Origin: Tethya wilhelma
Taxonomy: Eukaryota > Porifera > Demospongiae > Tethyida > Tethyidae
Length of the DNA: 64,000 nt
NCBI GenBank assembly: GCA_964030475.1
Contig: CAXIPT010000002.1
Coordinates: 18,237,543 to 18,301,542, forward strand
Direction: 5' to 3'
Shown: in pieces, positions 58,941 through 64,000 of the stretch
Layout of the letters: each line of letters begins with the position of its first letter
How positions within the stretch are numbered: the stretch's first letter is position 1
Notes under the pieces: model-generated
The model's input: only the letters and a program-made list of their open reading frames with translations
What the model was told of the DNA's origin: nothing
Databases searched by the model: none
Made by a program: the position numbers and the translations under genes

Positions 58941-61900
58941 CTAGTTGCTGAAGAGAGCTAGCAGCAGGGACAAGCCTAGTAGCATGAAGGAGACTGCCAG
59001 AGCCTTGGCGTCAGCTGTAGCCTGACAACGTATCCCCATGTTCTCAACATTTGTGGACACTAAGTCATAGTTAGCATCAGCTTCAGTCGCTGGATGAATC
59101 ACAGAAAATAGACCACATAATATAATTATTGCTATGTCATTGCATATTAATATTACATAACATTATAATAGTTGGGTGGTCATGCAGGTCCTTTCTTTAG
59201 TTGGAAAACTATTATACATGCAGAGAAAATTCCAGATGATACAAATAACACACTGAGAAAATTCTAGATAACAATTTTTATTATCTGGAACTTTCTCGGT
59301 GTAATAGCTTTCCAGGTAAAGAAAGGGCCTGCAATATAGAGAGGAAGTACTATCAATTCTATTTACCAGCACTATAACAGTAGCGTGTTTCACTTTGGAC
59401 AGAATCTCTACCATCTCATGCATGATTTGACTTACATGTGTCACCAAGTATCCGCAACCTAAAGAGTATACATTCCACCTCAGGCTCTTCCTCCAAGGGG
59501 TAGACAAACTGTCCCCCTGCAATGAAGACATCAGTTGGGCTAACATCAGTTCCATCAGTTATCAGGCGGTTGAATTCATTTCTATTATTAAAGAAACATC
59601 ATTATAATCTTTTTGCAGCTTGTCAAAAAGTAATACGTAAATGAGGAAATAATATTGGCAGTACATTAAATTTGGCAGTTTGGCAGTCGGCACAAACTGC
59701 CAAATTAAATGCGTGTAAATTGCTTTTCACTCTATTGCAATACATCGCGCAACGGAGGAAAACGCCAAATTTAAAACTGCCAATATTTTTGTGGGAAGCA
59801 TTCTGAGCAAAATCGCCAAATTAAATGCCCACCAATAATAATTATTTCCATGTTTATGGTATACTGTAATAGTGCCATAGACGTGTATGTTGAATTTGAC
59901 CCAGAATTAAAGTAAACTGGATTATATACCAGACAAATCCTAATTCCTAAGCCCTACCGATCTGGATTATAAAGCACGATTAATCAAATTAAATTTTCTA
60001 CCACTGACTATAATATGATCTTTGAAATCAATGATTTACTCTTCTTCTCCCCTAATAACTACTTTAATATTCTTGACTATGTCTCTTTTAATCAAAGCAG
60101 AACTTGATCAGGTACTCACTATAAGCTGAACATCACTCATGTGAAATCGTCTAGAGCCAAACAATTTTACTTTAACAGGCTACCCCATCTCTGGAATTCT
60201 CTTCCACCTCTAGACCTTTCAGAAAGTATACCTACTATCAAAGTGCAGCATCATGCTATCTTTCGCACTCACTTCACTTCTAACTTTGACCCATCGAATG
60301 TGTGCTATTACCACTTTGTATGTCCTTGCTTCAAATGTTGCACGATTCCAATAAAACTTCTTCAGTGGACAATTAGCTACTTAATATAATTATGTAACTA
60401 TATACTTTACAGGTAGTTACTATAATATAGCTGGCCTTCAGCAGTTTCCATCTATTTTTATCTCATCTGACCATCACCATTAATACTCAACAATATATTG
60501 TCATACATGTATATGCTGCTGTAAAGCAATAATAATATCTATAGCTATAGATAGCTAATAAACCAAGCTTTCTCTACTCTAAGTACTTGATATTAAAAGC
60601 ACATGGGGAGGGCCATACAAGGATACAACTGGATAGCAATAATATCAGTCCTTGGACTCCATATATAATTAATGCTTGATTGTCTAGGTGTATATAGCAC
60701 TTGCATGCATGTAAGAACTAGCCTTGTAACCAGACTCTCCATGAGTGGTCAAGGTCAAAGGAGAGAACCTAGGTACGAGGCTACGTAAGAACAAAGTGAT
60801 ACAACCAAGCTTGTGTTTTGGGAGTGGTATCATCATACCTGGAGTATTGACCAGCAGTCACATTCACAGCAAGAGTGTTAGTGGAGAGTACAAATCTAGA
60901 AACAGGAGCACAATCAAACAGAGGTCCAGTGAAGTTGTGGATGCCAATAGATCGTCCAACAACTGTATATAGAATTGTTACGACAAGGAAAAATAATACT
61001 TGTTGTGATCAATCAGCCTTATAATCTATCATGGCATGCATGCATCTAATCATAATTTTTTACAAACATACTTGAGTACAACCCAGTAAGTTGCAAGTTA
61101 GGATCCAAATATGCATATGTGGGATAAGAGTTTACTCCATCAGAGGTGATAGTGAGTTTGCCATGTTTTCCAGACAAGTCTCCACTCTCACATCTGGCAA
61201 GAATCAGTACAGGATATAATTATTCAAATATATACTTGAACAGTTTACCTGAGAGGATATGTTGGAGAACAGTCACTAGCATAGTCACTATAGTTACTGT
61301 TTTGATTCGTTAAGGTCCCTATAACAATAGGTTGATAATAGTATTAATATATATTAATAATTATTATTATTATTATCATTTCCTAGTGATTAATACTAAT
61401 CATAATCATTAATTTGTGCAGGCCAATTCACCCAGTGAGACCGAGAAAGGATTGTAGTGTCCTCCGATGCTGTCCACACAAGACATCCCATCCACTGGAG
61501 GAGTCTGGTGTACATGCCAGTTGTGACCGGATGTCTACACAAGCAGATAAAATTTTTAGTAATGCATGGACGTAATTAGTAATTATGACGATCTTTGACC
61601 CACTACTGCATAACGTACATTTAGTCCAGGACCAGTGTAATAGATGTCAAGCACAACAAGAGTCTGACCATAGTTGAAGTTTCCATAATCAGTTTGGAAC
61701 TGGAAAAAAAATCATAAAACCATACCCATCAGAGTGTATTGTAACAGGCAGAATGAAGCATTGTTAGCTGCAGAGTTGAAGCAAATAATAGTTAATATTA
61801 TGGCCCAAAAAGCTGTTAACTGAACATAGATGGTTAGTGAGAATTAAATTTGGCGAATTGGTGAGTTTTCTTCAAATCGCCAAATAGTTATATACGCATA

Positions 61901-63945
61901 TAAACAATGCAGCATGTGGAATTAAATCGCCAATTATGCTAAAATGGGAATTCACTAAATTTTAAGCTTTCCATGCAAATTTACCCGCTATACGGTAATC
62001 AGTTTGCATGTGAATTAGTGAGTTTAGTTTGGTGACACTTTGCACAGGGCATTAAGGGGTCTAGTATGTGTAATAATTATTGTTGGGTGTTAGTGATCTA
62101 ATTTAATATTAGTATTGTTTGCATGGATCTGAGAATGTCAATTTTGCACTTACAAAATACATCACTCCTTCAATTAGTCCAAAATTGGTTCCACTGAAAA
62201 CTGCTCTTGCAGAGAGCACTCCTAATTGTGGAGCTAACACTGGGGTCCAAGAACTACAGACTCGTGAAGTGCTATTTAGAACACTCCTACATACATACAT
62301 ACATGTACAGCAATAATAAGGAGTACATATTACGCATTATTGTATAACAATCATGACTATAATTATTCAGGCATACAGCTTGATATAAATATATTTAATT
62401 ATATACCTCATAGTTCGTCCTGCCATAGAGTTAGCACCATAAATTGGCATATCAAACACATTGAAGCTATTGAAGGGAGTTAGATAGTTTCCATATCTGT
62501 CCAAAGAAAGTTTAAACTATTATAATATCTGTGACACACTACACTTGCATGTCCCTGTCAATAATCATATGGTAGGAATGGGCTGGGGACTGATGAGGCT
62601 ACTCGTACTTCTTTGCTAGATTTTTATGATCATAAACCGCCTTATCCCAAGGCACCTCCCTCCTCGAAAAATAAGGCCCAAGGAGGGAGAGACCAAATGT
62701 CCCATAGACTCAATACAAAATGTGGCTATTTACCTACGTACTTCCTAACTCAGTGACCATGACTGACTTTATACTTGAAAAGGATTTCCAGAAAACCAGA
62801 AAGTGTTGAGTCAACTTCGACAGCACAAAGTTTTTTTCCATGGGTACTACATTCCTTGATATTTGTTTTTATCCTAAATAGGCCTAAACAAAAACTAGAA
62901 AGCTTTGAAACTTAGTATTCATGAATCATTGTAGTAGCTCAGAGTAGCTGGTAGCATAGATATTATACAGTGTATAATATCTATGCTGGTAGTAGCTGCA
63001 CGTAGCCATTTCCGTAGTTAGAGTTCAAAGGTTATTGCTATCCACGTGGCATTATTATGCGCATGCGCATTATCCTGCTCTAGCCTGTAGCTGCTACTAG
63101 GAGGTTATTTTTTTGGACTAACCAGTCTCTGGCAGTCTCCACACTGTAGTGTTGAAAAAAATGAATTGATTAGTAGGAATTTGAACCAATAATAAGCTAT
63201 TTACAAGCATATAGATCATTGCATTTTATAGTACAATTCATACTAATGATCAAAGAAATGAAGTAGTCGTGCCGAAATTGAGACATTCCTTTTTCTAATA
63301 CTTTCTACAGCACTGTCCATTCCTACACTACTTATTTTTTATTTTTGCTACTTGGAAAATCACATACCTACTCTTCCAATCTCCAAGGTCATATCGATCT
63401 GGTGTATTATTCAGACCTTCACCCGTATAATTATCATAAGGACTGTAGATGCCTTCTCTAGGACAATCTGTTGATGTAGGACCAAAGGCAGAACCCAGTA
63501 TTGTTAGCTGTAGAGTTGAAGCAAATAATAATCATCATCATTACCACCCCAAAAGCAATTAACTGAACGTACATCGCTGGTTGGTAGTGATCTAACATCA
63601 TCTCCAAATATTCCATAAGCATTGATGAGGGTGTCTTCGAATGGTCCAGTCTGTGATGCGGTGATGAAACGGGCCTCGGCACCAGCTGCATTCAGAGTGA
63701 AGTTCTCACTCATTACCAATGGAGCACATGCGATCCCTGGACCACCTATGACGATACAACAATAGTTACAATAACTATTTAATCACATCAAAGTCAACAA
63801 AAGCAATGCTGTACAATTATATAGCAGTACAAGCTTATACCTCCATCAGGAAGATGAACAACAACTGTCCTGTTAACAACATCAGTCAAGTTGAGGTAAG
63901 AATCAGTGAAGAAGAATGCACTATTCTGGTAAGGATCTGGTCGAG
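58941..63945 (-). CDS. Second SOD-repeat protein (CSRP-like), 5' part beyond the window
   Basis: Exons seen, 5' to 3': 63945-63841, 63745-63573, 63507-63368, 62496-62407, 62286-62154, 61699-61619, 61534-61432, 61318-61249, 61193-61072, 60962-60839, 59581-59436, 59089-58941. Phases and several exon lengths (105, 133, 81, 103, 124) equal those of exons 7 onward in the neighbouring gene, so it is a tandem paralogue. Visible are the end of repeat 2 (VVVHLPDGG), the degenerate repeat 3 (DLGDWKSR, YGANSMAGRTMR), and repeat 4 with ligands [16 protein letters not shown] and SIGIH. A hydrophobic tail (SFMLLGLSLLLALF) suggests a GPI signal. The role is probably the same as its neighbour's: extracellular, copper-only-type SOD activity (inference). 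Introns hold a LINE relic and a Merlin-derived element. The first visible acceptor (63945) ends a (CA)n on the coding strand. Confidence 0.83.
59643..59850. repeat. Small inverted-repeat element (MITE-like)
   Basis: GGAAATAATATTGGCAGTAC at left is mirrored imperfectly by CCACCAATAATAATTATTTCC at right, with AAATTTGGC/GCCAAATTT motifs repeated in both senses inside. It lies in an intron of the second CSRP gene. Confidence 0.5.
59930..60395 (+). mobile_element. LINE 3' relic in CSRP-2 intron
   Basis: The plus strand reads YFNRLPHLWNSLPPLDLS and later THFTSNFDPSNVCYYHFVCP, the same reverse-transcriptase C-terminus as at 52790-53790, but diverged. Stops occur upstream. It is antisense to the host gene. 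Confidence 0.75.
60719..60786. repeat. Short palindromic MITE-like repeat, second copy
   Basis: GCCTTGTAACCAGACTCTCC at left and GGAGAGAACCTAGGTACGAGGC at right; compare 9113-9178. Confidence 0.55.
61830..62010. repeat. AAATTTGGCGA-type inverted repeat region
   Basis: AATTAAATTTGGCGAATT and AAATCGCCAAAT motifs recur in both orientations, resembling the element at 59643-59850. Boundaries are unclear. Confidence 0.35.
62573..63345. mobile_element. Internally deleted Merlin-family derivative
   Basis: Blocks such as CCTAAACAAAAACTAGAAAG, ATTATTATGCGCATGCGCAT, CAGTCTCCACACTGTAGTG and GAAGTAGTCGTGCCGAAATT match the right arm of the transposon at 41.7-44.9 kb. An internal piece (ACTTGAAAAGGATTTCCAGA) matches its left subterminal part. 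No transposase is seen. It lies in a CSRP-2 intron. Confidence 0.75.
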
Positions 63946-63948
63946 CTG

Positions 63949-64000
<52 letters not shown>
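63949..64000. repeat. (GT)n microsatellite at the window edge
   Basis: On the coding strand of the second CSRP gene it is a (CA)n ending in the acceptor at 63945. It runs to the end of the window. Confidence 0.93.

Overview
The window is eukaryotic nuclear DNA from a compact, AT-rich invertebrate genome. It has spliced genes with many short introns (often 50-100 bp), abundant (CA)n/(GT)n microsatellites and many small transposon relics. The gene content is metazoan: axonemal genes, a CDK4/6-type kinase, a CYP46-like P450 pair, a calcium-independent phospholipase A2 and extracellular SOD-repeat proteins. A demosponge such as Amphimedon is my best guess from style and content. That is an inference, not a proof. 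All exon models below were read by eye from splice sites and checked for reading phase.

Layout. (1) 1-20.5 kb, plus strand: two cilium genes lie head to tail. CFAP99-like (5' exons not found) ends at 12586, and SPAG17/PF6-like runs 12802-20497. An RFX X-box-like palindrome lies about 40 bp before the SPAG17 start. A complete single-exon multi-pass membrane gene (10660-11658), with an H...H...C signature like LRAT/NlpC-P60 folds, is nested in a CFAP99 intron. (2) 22.2-29.9 kb, plus strand: a CDK4/6-like kinase with six exons and two large introns. (3) 30.5-37.7 kb, minus strand: a tandem duplication of a 14-exon CYP46-like P450 gene, with a broken relic of a third copy between the two. (4) 37.9-45 kb: an island of transposable elements, including a Merlin/IS1595-type DNA transposon with very long terminal inverted repeats, an 817-bp assembly gap inside it, related MITEs, and at least two unrelated inverted-repeat elements. 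(5) 45.1-48.9 kb, minus strand: an ankyrin-patatin phospholipase (PLA2G6/iPLA2-beta type). (6) 49.1-64 kb, minus strand: two tandem paralogues encoding secreted, probably GPI-anchored proteins made of Cu/Zn-SOD-like repeats. They resemble copper-only SOD-repeat proteins (CSRPs). The first is complete (762 aa) and the second runs off the right edge. Their introns hold LINE, Merlin-like and other insertions.

Gene relations. CFAP99 and SPAG17 both act in motile-cilium axonemes. Their adjacency and the X-box suggest shared ciliary regulation. The P450 pair and the CSRP pair are recent tandem families. Three features deserve attention: the nested membrane gene; the CSRP array, in which degenerate and intact SOD domains alternate and an exon pair is duplicated in a phase-incompatible way; and the repeated placement of splice sites inside or beside CA/GT microsatellites.
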